From Reticulascus tulasneorum (Eukaryota; Ascomycota; Sordariomycetes; Glomerellales; Reticulascaceae): a stretch of DNA of 64,000 nucleotides. Within the stretch, counting starts at the first letter, position 1; each line of letters opens with the position of its first letter. Positions 42,951-53,584 of this stretch are shown here, one piece after another. The translations under genes were made by a program, and so were the position numbers. The DNA is taken from contig LSAX01000011.1 in the NCBI GenBank assembly GCA_001557505.1, positions 248,001 through 312,000 of the forward strand. The letters run 5' to 3'. A model generated the notes under the pieces. That model was given only the letters and a program-made list of their open reading frames with translations. It made no database searches and was not told where the DNA came from.

Positions 42951-44264
42951 ATGGCACAATCACGGCTCCCGGCCTGGTTCCCAGGCACAACCACCCCGCT
43001 AGTCATCAACGCACCGATGTATCCGCATGCCGGGTCGGCCCTTTCTACCGAAGTCACAAAGGCCGGCGGTTTAGGTAAGTTGTAGGCTCCATTCAATGAG
43101 TCATTCTTACTTTTCAGGCCTCATCGCTGGCGGAATGGATTTCTCCAAAGACTCGGCACATCTGAAGAGCTTGGAGAAAAACCTAGCAGACGCGAGCAGA
43201 CTCCTTGGTGACACCTCTGCGTCCGGGAAGGCATTGTGTCTCGGAATTGGGTTCCTGACCGGGCATCCCACTGTATCATTGTTTAGCGAGAACGTCGTCC
43301 CGATATTGAGCAAATGGAAGCCCTTGGCAGTGTGGTTGTTTGCTCCTCGTGCGGACAGCAGTATCCATGCTGCATTGATCAAGGAGCTGCACGAAGCTGG
43401 GGGCTCGTGGGGACTAAAGGTATTTGTGCAGGTGGGCAACGTAGCCGCAGCAAGGGATGCAGCGAAAGACGGCGCCGACATCATCGTCGCGCAGGGCATT
43501 GATGCGGGCGGCCATCAATTCCGGCAAGGAAGCGGGGTCATCAGTCTGGTCCCAGAAGTCAAAGCTATGCTCAAGACTGAGTTCCCCGATAGAGATATCG
43601 CACTCGTGGCTGCTGGAGGCATATCTGATGGCAGTGGTGTTGCAGCTGTACTTGCGCTTGGTACTATTTCACCCAGATCTCCGCTAAGAGATACTTTACT
43701 GACAATATTTTTTAGGTGCCGAGGCAGCTGTGATGGGAACAAGAGTATGTAATTTGTGCAGGAACACGTCGCAACGTGGACTGATTCGTTGCAGTTCATT
43801 CCATGCCCCGAGACCGATGTTCCTCAATATAGAAAAGATACAGTTCTTCGAACCAAAGACGGCGGAGTCTCGACTTGGAAGTACGACTTGCCCCATCCCA
43901 TCCATACACCTAGTCTTAACTCTAACTATGTCAGGTCTCCTTTCCACGACGATCTCAACCCTCCTTATTGGGATGACCTCTACGATGGCAGAGCAGTTGT
44001 AGGAGAACTAGGAACAGCGTACCTAGCCGGCGCGTCCCTTGAAGATTGCCGCAAGACCTTGAAGGAGAACTGGTCCCCGGAGGAGGGTATCAAGAAAATC
44101 AATAACTGGGCGTAAGTGCATCCTCTCCTCGACAATGACCTAGCTGATTTCTCAGTGGAACCGGTGTCGGACTTGTAAATGATGCACCACCTGCTGGGGA
44201 GCTTGTGAAGCAAGTTAGGGAGGCTGCTAAGCAGCGAATCAACGAGCTTAGGTGGTATATCTAA
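42951..44264 (+). CDS. Nitronate monooxygenase (2-nitropropane dioxygenase family)
   Basis: FMN flavoprotein with a TIM barrel that by family oxidises alkyl nitronates to carbonyls and nitrite. Exons: 42951-43074, 43118-43660, 43716-43744, 43795-44111 and 44156-44264; introns are 43-55 bp; 373 residues. Landmarks: INAPMYPHAG and TKAGGLGLIAGG at the N-terminus, VFVQVGNVAAARDA, the active-site segment VAQGIDAGGHQ with the expected His, ALVAAGGISDG for phosphate binding, and GAEAAVMGTRF. A further in-frame intron (43881-43934, 54 bp, GT...CAG with a CTAAC branch) is likely; removing it gives 355 residues and a junction closer to the family. The stop is only 75 bp from that of the convergent amidohydrolase gene. 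Confidence 0.9.
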
Positions 44265-44339
44265 GATATTTGCGGTCTTTTAGTATTAAAAGGTAGAGTA
44301 AGGATCGTTAGCTTGGTCGGCTATTGTCATGCCCTAGAA

Positions 44340-46154
44340 TTAATCCGATGCGCGTTGATATACTCTTTTTCCGGCAACCCACGTCTCCTTGACCCTGAGA
44401 TTCCTCAACTCGTCGATATCCATGCTCTCGATAGGCCTGTCTAGAACAACCCAATCAGCGAAAGCCCCCTTCTTGATGACGCCAGCTCGTCCCTCTAGAA
44501 AAGCGCCATGTGCAGCACCCTTCGTGAATCCCAGCAAAGCCTCATCTAGACTAAGAGCCTCTTCGGTGTGCCATCCATCGGAACTCCCATTAGCCCCGTG
44601 GCCAGTATGTGGGCTCTTTCTAGCGACGGCAGCGTAGATGCCTTGGAACGGATCTGGGGGTTCAACTGGGAAGTCGCTACCGAGAATGGGGTTTAGGTCG
44701 AGTAGAGAACTCATTCGATATGCCTCCTTCTTGATACGGTCAGGCCCAAGACGAAGCTCAGCGTACTTCATGTCGGAGGTCGCGTGGGTTGGCTGTATCG
44801 AAGGTATAATCCCTATAGACCGCATTCGGGCTTGGTCATCCTGGTGAATGATCTGGGAATGCTCAATTCGGAAACGGCGTCTGGCCTGACATTCCGACAA
44901 CAGCTCATTAGGACAGGCCTCTTGCAAGGCCTCCTCCATTGCGTCGATCGCCAGTCGATTCGCCAGATCACCGATTGCATGAATGTTGACTTGAAAGCCG
45001 ATGGATGACCAGGCCTTCGTCATGGCGGTCAAAGTCGAGGCATTGACAAGAAGGGAGCCAGAAGTGCCGGGCCGATCACTGTAAGGTTCTATCATTGCAC
45101 TGCCCCAGCTTCCAAGAGCGCCGTCTGCGCAAGTCAGTAGGTCAGTGTACAACTGGAGCCAGGAGACTTACCGGCAAAGAGTTTCACGCTCCTCACGGAA
45201 AGGAACCCATCATCCCTGTAGTTTGCGAAGGCATGTTCTGGACAGAAAGTATTCCTTTGAGCACATTCCACCATGGCATACACTCTCACAGTCCAATCCT
45301 CAGCGCCTGCCATCTCACCATAGAGTTCCAGAGTCTCGGGAAATACCCCGGCGTCATGCATTCCCACCAAACCAAGTTCGTTCAGTCTCGACATGGCTGT
45401 CTGGACGAAGGTGCGCTTCTTCTGTGGGCCGGGCTGTGGCCAGAGGTCCATGATCAAATCCATGGCGTTGTCGCAAAAGACTCCCATCCCAGGGTCTCGG
45501 ACTATCTCGCCGCCCGGAACATCGGGTATCTCGGCGGGCAGGAGATCGAGCACTGCTTGAGAGACCCAAGTGCAATGGACGTCAATACGGTCGAGCATGA
45601 AGAACCGTCCCTTGAGGAGTTCGTCTTCTTCGATGTCTGCCTGCTGAAGTGTCAGAGCTGGTTTTCATTATCAAACGAGGGTCACCTACTGCACTAGGCA
45701 TTCTGCCAAACGTTGTCTGGTCCCAACCAATCCCCCGGATCCATTCATCTTTCGTCCCAGCGTCTGGATGAGTATCAACGTAGTTCCTTAGACGGCCTTG
45801 GACATCGCCAATGGACGATGAGCCGAAAAGGTCTGCCGAGTGAAGGAATTCGCCATAACTCAATAGATGTCCGTGGCCATCCCACAAGCCGGGGATCACG
45901 AATCCTGGGTTGGTGGACGGGGCATCTTGTGATTCAAATACCTGAGTGAAAGTGCCAGAAGAAACTGTAAAACAGTTCGCGGACGGATGAACCTCGTCAT
46001 GAGTTCTCACCGCGTGGTAACAGTATGTCTGAGAAGTCACATCATCTCCAAGTAGAGGTTGCTGGAAACGTCGTACCAAAGCGAGAGCCACTGCTGCAAC
46101 TGCAACCGTGAAGCCAAAGACATGTACCGGCCTCGGGAAAAAAGAGGTGGCCAT
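44340..46154 (-). CDS. Membrane-anchored amidohydrolase, YtcJ-like
   Basis: Metal-dependent hydrolase of 572 residues. Exons are 46154-45690, 45640-45172 and 45124-44340; introns are 49 and 47 bp. Residues about 10-28 are a hydrophobic helix with an Arg-Arg flank, so a signal anchor or secretion signal. Family motifs follow in order: IPGLWDGHGHLLSYG with the metal-binding His-x-His, GWDQTTFGRMPSA, LDRIDVHCTWVS, GLVGMHDAGV, VKLFADGALGSWG, NIHAIGDLANRLAIDA, RIEHSQIIHQDD, PSIQPTHATSD and LGSDFPVEPPDPFQGIY. The set is complete, so the enzyme is probably active on an amide or similar C-N bond, substrate unknown. Intron 1 ends in a tandem CAGCAG acceptor, so one residue may vary. The N-terminal anchor is unusual, as bacterial relatives are mostly soluble or secreted. 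Confidence 0.9.
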
Positions 46155-46851
46155 ATTTATGCCTACTGAAGCTCCCCTTAGAATTAGCTGATTGCGCGGA
46201 ATGGCGAGCTCATTGGCCTAGGATATAATATGAAGGCATCTTGCAGTTTCCAATTCGGCGAGGTCTGAGAACGGCTTTGCATTTCACTTAAGGTCGAGGG
46301 ATAGACGACCTCGATAATGCAAACTGATAAGATGAGGTAAGTGCTTATCGTTCCCTATCCACAAACTGGCCTTGAAATGTCCACTCCATAATGAAAATGC
46401 TTGGGATTGAATATGAATTGAGTTCTTTGAAAAGACTCACCATATGTGATGTGATTCAAGCTGTTTGATCATAATTTATCGATCACTTACCTTGCGAGCG
46501 AGCTGCGTTATGCTGCTGTGATACTAATGCATAGCCACTGTTGAGACGCTGTGATGTGCGTAATGGCCCACGAACCCAGCTGGTTTACATTAGGATTAAG
46601 GAACCAGTCAACTCGATGGAATTTATCTGACGAGATGACTAGAATCATGACAATGCATTCAAAGCGATCATAGTCTGCTTCCCAAATATGTATGTTCGGT
46701 TTTCATACAGATGTTCTGTCAAAAGACATACTATGTTCGTGTAGTAATACAGTACACAGCACCCTTTTGCCTCTTGCCTCCGTACAAGCTAAGCTTTGCG
46801 CAGAATGCCAAACATCACATCCCACTTACAAGGAGCCTCTTCCATATCCCA
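46155..46851. other. Intergenic region upstream of the amidohydrolase
   Basis: About 700 bp, AT-richer than its neighbours. It holds the amidohydrolase promoter and the 3' flank of the next minus-strand gene. No gene is seen. Confidence 0.45.
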
Positions 46852-47388
46852 CTATTTCTTATCCTCTTTTCTATCTTCTTTCTTCTCGTCTTCGGCCCAT
46901 TTAATACCCAATACTGATCCTCCAATCCGAAGTCCAAAACTGTTCGATGCCGGAGGGAGATTGAATCCCCATTTCTTTTCCTTGCTCGCTGCCGCTGGCG
47001 ACTCGGCCTGCTGCTCCGCAGCTCCAGCGTCGATTTCAATTCGACACCCTCGCGGCGCAAAGAACTCATCGTTCCACTCTGACCTGACATAATCGGTCCT
47101 CCGCCGCCATTGCGCCTCGGACTCCTTCTCGGCAGCCGGCCGATGCAGCTGACCAACGAAGGTATCCCAGTCCTCGTTCCTCACGTCACGGTCAAGCCAA
47201 GCGGCTTCTGGGGTTGGAAACTTCGGACTTAAGAGATCGACCAAATAGGTTATGGTGTCTGGAGGTGCAGGTCCAGGGGCTGGGCGGGACGAGATGTAGA
47301 GATTACTGGATGGGAGGAGAGTTGCTGGTGTGATGGTCCCGGCGACTGCCTCCTCGTATGCGGGAGGTTCTAGCTCGGAATTCGTCAT
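46852..47388 (-). CDS. Small hypothetical protein with N-terminal PPxY motif
   Basis: Single exon, 178 residues from the ATG at 47388. A PPAY motif at residues 8-11 within an acidic context fits the PY sequences bound by WW domains of Rsp5/Nedd4-type ubiquitin ligases. A Pro-rich linker follows, then a charged domain of about 100 residues with several Trp (AAWLDRDVR, EDWDTFV, AQWRRRTDYV, SEWNDEFFAPRGC), and a Lys/Glu/Asp-rich tail. No TM helix or signal peptide is seen. I do not recognise the domain. A TATA-like element lies about 125 bp upstream. Composition and clean start support a real gene. Confidence 0.72.
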   Translation of the reverse strand: MTNSELEPPAYEEAVAGTITPATLLPSSNLYISSRPAPGPAPPDTITYLVDLLSPKFPTPEAAWLDRDVRNEDWDTFVGQLHRPAAEKESEAQWRRRTDYVRSEWNDEFFAPRGCRIEIDAGAAEQQAESPAAASKEKKWGFNLPPASNSFGLRIGGSVLGIKWAEDEKKEDRKEDKK

Positions 47389-47512
47389 AGTAAATAAGTA
47401 TGATATGAACAGTGGCGATCTGAATATCGACTGGATCTCTTGAGTAGCCCGTTTGCTGTATGTCTAGTACCGGATGCTTGGTGCTTGGCAATGAAGAGGT
47501 CGTCACTTCTTA

Positions 47513-47520
47513 CTTATATA
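47513..47520 (-). promoter_or_regulatory. TATA-like element of the PPxY-protein gene
   Basis: On the minus strand the sequence reads ACTATATAAGTAAG, about 125 bp before the start codon at 47388. Confidence 0.45.
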
Positions 47521-47890
47521 GTGTAGAGCACGCCGAACGCAACTCGCAACACACAATCGGCAACGCAAGCGCATATGCAGCCATATCAGGGCACTATGCA
47601 AAAGATGGTATCATGCCTCCTTGAAGCTTGCTATCGCTGTGTCGAGCTTCTGGAAACGGTGTGGCGCAGACCAACCACAGCACAGCTTCGCCTGAAGAAT
47701 GACTACTAGCTGCGGTAGAGACGGGTCGTCAATGAATGATTGCAGGCCCTGGGGCCTCCCGCCGTCTGGAGCGGGGATGCCCAATAAGGTCTGGCCCTTG
47801 GTCAAGTGATCGGGAGCCACGTTCTCGCAATCGCAATCTTGTTAGACTTTACAGCACCGCCTCGGCGTGTGGGGTTACAGTTACTGCCGA

Positions 47891-47908
47891 TTAGGTAGGT
47901 AGGTAGGT
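47891..47908. repeat. TAGG tandem repeat
   Basis: Four TAGG units in a row between divergent genes. It is the most regular of the dispersed TACCTA/TAGGTA clusters in the window. Confidence 0.65.
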
Positions 47909-48431
47909 GAATTCGCGGCTGTCGTCAATGCACCGCCCTTTTTATTAGCTTCTCAATAGCGACGGACGACTTGAAGCAGCATGCTGGAAGCGATGGTTTG
48001 AAGGCTAGTGTAACTATCCCAAGGAAATCCACGTAGTCGTGACGTGTTCAAAAAAGAGACGTGTTTCCATGAGCCAGTGAGGCCACCAATTGATGTGAAG
48101 CGTTCTGAGTATGGGAATTGACACTTGATTCGGAGATGGAAGCACATCGACCGGCAGAAAAGAAACTCACGGAGAATGTGCAGTATTGATATCACTAAAC
48201 AATGCCTTGTGATCAATAAACATTTGCTGAATCCGGCAAAAAGTTTCCTCTCGACGGCCGAGAGGCGTCTCTGGAAATCGGCGCAGCCGTCAAACGCCGA
48301 GACGCTTAGGCATTACATCTCCGGTTCGGAGGGCGTGTTGTAGAGCTACACTCAACACCTTTCAAAAACTCCCTGTTGGCATGGCCCAAGGTAACCATCT
48401 CCAACTCTCATAACCAGCAATAACTGTAACA

Positions 48432-49750
48432 ATGGCCGATCTCTCAACATGTCTCCCACTGACCCGCGACTCCGTCATCGCTGCTCACCAACTCGTGAAG
48501 CCTCACATACACTACACCCCGGTCTTAACTAACAAGACGTTGACACTCTTGGCGTCGACGCGGCGAGCCCCCGGGGACCTTGAAGGGACGAAATGGTCCG
48601 GGCGGACGCCTGCAAAGCCGACCATCCGGCTGTGGTTCAAGTGCGAGAATCTCCAACGAATCGGCGCGTTCAAAGCTAGAGGGGCCTTTCATGCTATCGA
48701 GCGGTTGAAGTTGGAGCCGGGCTGGCTTGAGGGTGGCGGCAACGAAAAGGGCGTTGTTACGCATAGTTCTGGTATTTGAATCTCCCGCATTCTCGCAGGT
48801 CTCCTCCGAAATCACCAGGCAAACATAGTCGTTGAGATCTCCCTGCTCAGATAAGATCTTATGGCCTAGTGATGAAGTGGGCCTTGATGTGAGTTTACTG
48901 ACATGCCATAGGAAATCATGCTCAGGCCCTCGCGTTAGCAGCGAAGGAGAGCGGCATTCCAGCCTACATCGTCATGCCCAGCATCTCAAACCCAAACAAG
49001 ATCGCCGGGACGAAGGGATATGGCGCAACTGTCATTTTTAGCGGCAGCACTAGCGCCGAAAGGGAGGCTGTAGCAGCCAAAGTCATTGCCGACACAGGTG
49101 CTCGACTCGTCCCGCCCTATGACCATCCAGATATCATGCTTGGGCAGGGTACTCTCGGCCTGGAACTCCAGGAGCAGGTCAAGGAGATGATAGCAGCGGT
49201 TGGGAACCAGTCGCACGCCTTCGGACTCCCTGATGCAAGTCTATTACCTGCTGGAAAAGCAAACAAGGGGTTGGACGCCATCATTGCACCTTGTGGTGGA
49301 GGCGGCATGCTTTCCGGTGTGGCACTCAGCTGCGAAGGAACTGGGATCCGCGTCTTTGCCGCGGAACCAGAATTTGAAGGCGGCGACGACGGCAAGCGTG
49401 GCTTCGAGACAGGGAAACGAGTTGAGTCTGTCAGTACACTCACGATCGCCGATGGGCTGCGCACGCCTGTGGGCAAATTCCCTTGGAGTGTCATCTCCGA
49501 GCGGCGTCTGGTGACCAACATGTATAGCGTGACAGAAGATGAGATCAAGGAAGCTTTGAAACTCGTGTACGAGCGGTTTAAGCTTGTCGTGGAGCCGAGT
49601 GCCGTGGTTGGGCTTGCAACAGCCCTCTTCAACGAGGACTTCAGGGCCATGGTTGAAAAAGAAGCTGGCGAAGAAGGATGGGATCTGGGTGTAGTGTTTA
49701 GTGGTGGCAACGTTTCTTTGGATGGGTTGGCAAAACTATTTGCATCGTAA
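48432..49750 (+). CDS. PLP-dependent serine/threonine dehydratase family protein
   Basis: Fold-type II PLP enzyme of 392 residues that by family deaminates L-serine or L-threonine, or acts as a racemase or hydroxyaspartate dehydratase. Exons are 48432-48771 and 48912-49750; the 140-bp intron is the longest coding intron in the window. Landmarks: KCENLQRIGAFKARGAF with the Schiff-base Lys81, HSSGNHAQALALAA across the splice junction, IVMPSISNPNK, the phosphate-binding GGGG in APCGGGGMLSG, and the C-terminal VVFSGGNVSLDGL. There is no ACT regulatory domain, so it is not a biosynthetic threonine deaminase. The spacing and motifs are closest to serine-racemase-type proteins; the exact substrate cannot be told. 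Confidence 0.9.
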
Positions 49751-50714
49751 AGACGATGGGAATGTAGAAGCAGCTTGCAGCCCTTGGAGGCATATGGAGG
49801 TTAACATGGTTTCGAGGATAGCTATCACGAATAGAGATTCATGCTGCAGGGCATGGCAGCAATATCAAGTGGAGCTCTTCAGTTGAGTGAGCGCCGTGTA
49901 CTGACGATAAGATACTCGTTCAGATCGTGGCAGTACATATTCCAGCGAGTGGTGATTAGATGTTACATTCTATGGAATTTTCGCATTTGATCATGAGCTA
50001 GCTTTGCAGGGAAAAGTGTTCATCTGCTGCTTCTACAATGGTTGAGGCTCTTCCCTACGGGTCTCGGAACATGTAGCCATACAAACGACCCTCGCTCTTT
50101 GAGATGTCGCAATTGAATTTCTTCCGTATTCAGCAGAAGAGGCGTTGGAACGATTAGACCGATAGCTGATGGTGGTCTGTTGGTGCACAATCTATATTGC
50201 AGCACTTTATCCTAAAGTCATGGTGGGGAAGACTGCTCCCCTCCGGTTCCCAGTCGAGAAATACCTACAGCCTTCTGCCTTTCAGAAAACCGGCATGCGA
50301 CTGGTTTTTTTGGTCTTGCTCAGTTGGATCTGAAGGTTCAAGGAGCCCGGGTTTTGAAGTAGCAAAGTTTCTGGATATCATGCCCGTGAGCGACTTACTG
50401 TGCAATGTTCCATGAGGGAACAACATCTCCCCCATTGTCGAAATGGTGACACGAAATAGATTGCAACCGGATGCCAAAACTTCCCCCATCGACCACCTTG
50501 CGTGGCTTTTTTAGTTGCGGTAAACAATCTTCCACACCTGCCCTCCACCTGTATGCAGTCAATCTACCACTCTTGGCCCAGACTTAATGGAGAGAATTAG
50601 AGTATATTAACCACCGATGCCGCCAACCTGGACAATTGTCTTCCCATTCCTTTTCATCTAATAATCGTGCCGTGCCATGACGCATCTCACAGAGTCTTGA
50701 ACCTCTCAGTCGAG
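49751..50714. other. Intergenic region between plus-strand genes
   Basis: About 960 bp. It holds the dehydratase 3' flank and the promoter of the next gene. No gene or RNA is seen. Confidence 0.45.
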
Positions 50715-51475
50715 ATGGCATTCGGATTCCTGGAGCTTACTTTTGTTCTCGCTTGGCTTCTGAAGCTATGCGATGCGAGTCTCACTTTGGACTTGAGCAA
50801 TATTACCCTCGGCGGCCTGGCAGTGGTGAGGTGGGACAACGTAGAGGAGAAATACTTTCCGTTGTATATCCAAGGAACGGCGTACAATGAGACGGACAGC
50901 GGTGTTAACGCCTTCAAGACCAACATTAGTGGTATGTCCTCTCTCTGTAGGAGCTGGCAGGCAGTTCCATGGCGCAGAAAAGAGTAAAGATCTAATGCAA
51001 GTACCAATGCTTTTAGTTGGCCTGAGAGGCAACTCCTTCACATGGACCAACATACCCTACCCAATGCGCTTCCTGGACACTTCGAAATACCAGCTCGAGT
51101 TACGACCCGTGAACTGGGATGTTAAGACTCAAGGGAATGTTCCAGTTTTAGGGAGGACAGGAATATTTGAGGTCAACGAACATGCAGAGACCCCGAGTGA
51201 TGACGACAGTGCTTCGCCAACAGTAGACTTCTCCCATCTCTTCTTCCCTTGCAAAAGCTGACTCGTAAAAGGAGCGTCCAACCTTCTCTATTATCCCTCA
51301 ACCCAAAGAAGGCTCCAAGAGCCCCAGTAACGCTACGACCATAGTTGCAATATGCCTGGGCATCTTGATACCGCTCCTCTTTGGCGCTGGGATATTTGCT
51401 TGGTGGTGGCGGCGGCAGAGGATTCGAGCATTGGCCGAGAAGAGGAGACAACGAAGGCTTTTTGTTATTGATTAG
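50715..51475 (+). CDS. Small type I membrane glycoprotein, unknown function
   Basis: Exons 50715-50931, 51017-51222 and 51272-51475 give 208 residues; introns are 85 and 49 bp. An N-terminal signal peptide (about 1-21, ending LKLCDA) leads to an ectodomain of about 140 residues with several N-glycosylation sites (NIT, NET, NAT) and beta-strand-like segments around ITLGGLAVVRW and GNSFTWTNIP. One TM helix is at about 164-188, ending in three Trp, followed by a strongly basic cytosolic tail rich in Arg. The ATG at 50715 was preferred over one 48 bp upstream because it starts the signal peptide. The beta-rich fold with repeated W/L patterns recalls small fungal surface proteins, but no family is assigned. 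It lies next to another single-pass membrane gene. Confidence 0.75.
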
Positions 51476-53584
51476 AGAGAGAAAGGTTTGTATCTGTGTT
51501 AAAAAGTCCCCATGATATCAACTTGTTTGTGGACGTTATCGGAATCCACCCAAGATCTGGACCCTTTCTGCATCGATGGGTTTGGAATTTAGGTTCGGGT
51601 AAGGATGAGTATCTAACTCCAGATATTTCATAGAGACAGATCAATCGACAATGCTGTTCATACGAATTAGATGCCCATCGACCTATATTCTCGTGGACTG
51701 AAGTCTTCGACTCTTTGACATAGAGAACGACTACAACAGCACAGACGATGCACAATGATAGTGCTTCTATACTTGCTTTGTAGGATATGGTGATGTTCAG
51801 TAGAGATACAAGTAGGTAGTTTAACGAACAGTCTACTGGGATATCCGGACCGTTAAGTCATTGTCTACAATAACCTGCCGGTGTTTCGTTTTAACAGCAT
51901 TCGTGGATAGTGCGTTTGGCTGACTTTCGGCTTTGGGGCCATTGCTACCACTCAGCACGAAGAAAAGTAGGCATGGTAGATTGCTCATGGTGAGACGCAT
52001 GAGTCGGTAAACATTTCAATTGAGTCTGGCCCGGCGTGTGAGATTCGGTATGCTCGTTCGCAGCGACAACTTGGAAGCACGATGATATCTCACTTGCCTT
52101 CAAATGTTTGGTAGAGCGATAGGCAAGAAGATATCCTTTGAAAACATTTCCAACTATTCAGAATCATATGCTACTGGATAAAATACCTACTTGTCAGCTG
52201 GTGCGTTATCCAATCTCGTGGGTGCATACAACTGGGTTTTCGAATGATTACGCTTACATTTGCCAAATGGATCCGAGTGGTCGCACCAAACAAATGCAGG
52301 AGATCGGCGAAATCGATCTTTCAGTTACACAAACAAAAGGTAACTTGATTCAATAAAGACAGCCACACGAGTTGAATGACAAAAGCGAAGTTTTCCCTGA
52401 GATCTGCATCAGGCTTTTATTCATATCTTTTGCCTTAAATGTGGGGACGCTGCGAGCTTATGTCGATGTCGCTGGAGATGGAGGGTTTGCTCGCTTGGAC
52501 CTGAGGTTGGAATACGCTGGCGATATCCACCTTCACCAGATCGTGCTATTATTAGAGTGAGACTAGACAATGATAATTACTCAGATTCTGACAGCGGCCG
52601 CCTTCCTAACTACTCTAGTCAGCAGCTTAGAACTACTGTATTCATTCAATGGGTGAAGCCATGTCCATGGAGCACCAAAGTCCATTCAGAATTCGGCGCA
52701 ATGCAAATGGTCGGAGCCACTCAGAGCCCGTCTTTGTAGAGAGACTTGGCAACCACACCTAAACAAGACAAGGCACGTTTGCTTTCGGCATGATGCTGGA
52801 AGAACACTGAGGGTGTTTTTTGTGCAATGTGGTAAAAGCTGACACTGCGAATCTTGAAGCCTCCCGTACCCGGGCAAACCTCCCAAGACCCTGATGTCGA
52901 TCACCCTTTTAGCCATTACGAGATATCACGACATTGGCGCCTCGTAAATGTCCTTTTACGAATCCCGACTTCACACAAGCACCCCGCAGCACTCGAAGTG
53001 TCTGGCCTATATAACTGGCGATATCGCATGCGGGTGGCGGAGAACACGGGCAGGATGAGTTACACAGCATGCATGGTCCGCCTGCAGGACAGGACGCCAA
53101 ACACCATCCTCGTCGGCACAATGTCCGTTGGCGGGAGATGTTGCCTCGCTCCGATTGTGTTGGCCACACCCAATTTGCCAGTGATAGCTCCAAGTAGGAT
53201 GCAGGCGGATGGAACGAGCTCTCATTTGGGCAGCTCTAGGCCTTGCTGTCCTGACCCGTAGTCGCGGACTCCGATAAACCCTTGCCCGCGGACATGCTTA
53301 CGGCCAACAGACTAGTACTCATCCGTGTGCTCGCAGCTCGAATGGTAGGTTGCGATTGATGGCTTTTTCCCTCTTCTTTTCTTTCAGCTAGCCGTTGGCC
53401 TGCTTCATTCCTTTCTTCTCCGTGCCATCTATTTCTCGATGATCCGGTCCGTTGAAATGTTTCGATACTTCACTGTTCTCCCTCTCAGAATCTCAGTGCA
53501 TCTTGTCATTTGAGGCTGGTGACCATGTTTTACTGATAAATTGGCGCACAAAGAATTGCCACGCCGGAGCCTGGGCACCTCGAG
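51476..53584. other. Intergenic region between the two membrane-protein genes
   Basis: About 2.1 kb without a supported gene. Short frames, including 52854-53261 plus, lack family features and sensible splice partners. Confidence 0.45.

Larger units (their letters stand above)
47389..48431. other. Divergent promoter region
   Basis: About 1 kb between the PPxY-protein gene (minus) and the dehydratase gene (plus). It contains a TATA-like element for the former and a TAGGTAGGTAGGTAGG repeat at 47891-47908. No gene is seen. Confidence 0.5.
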
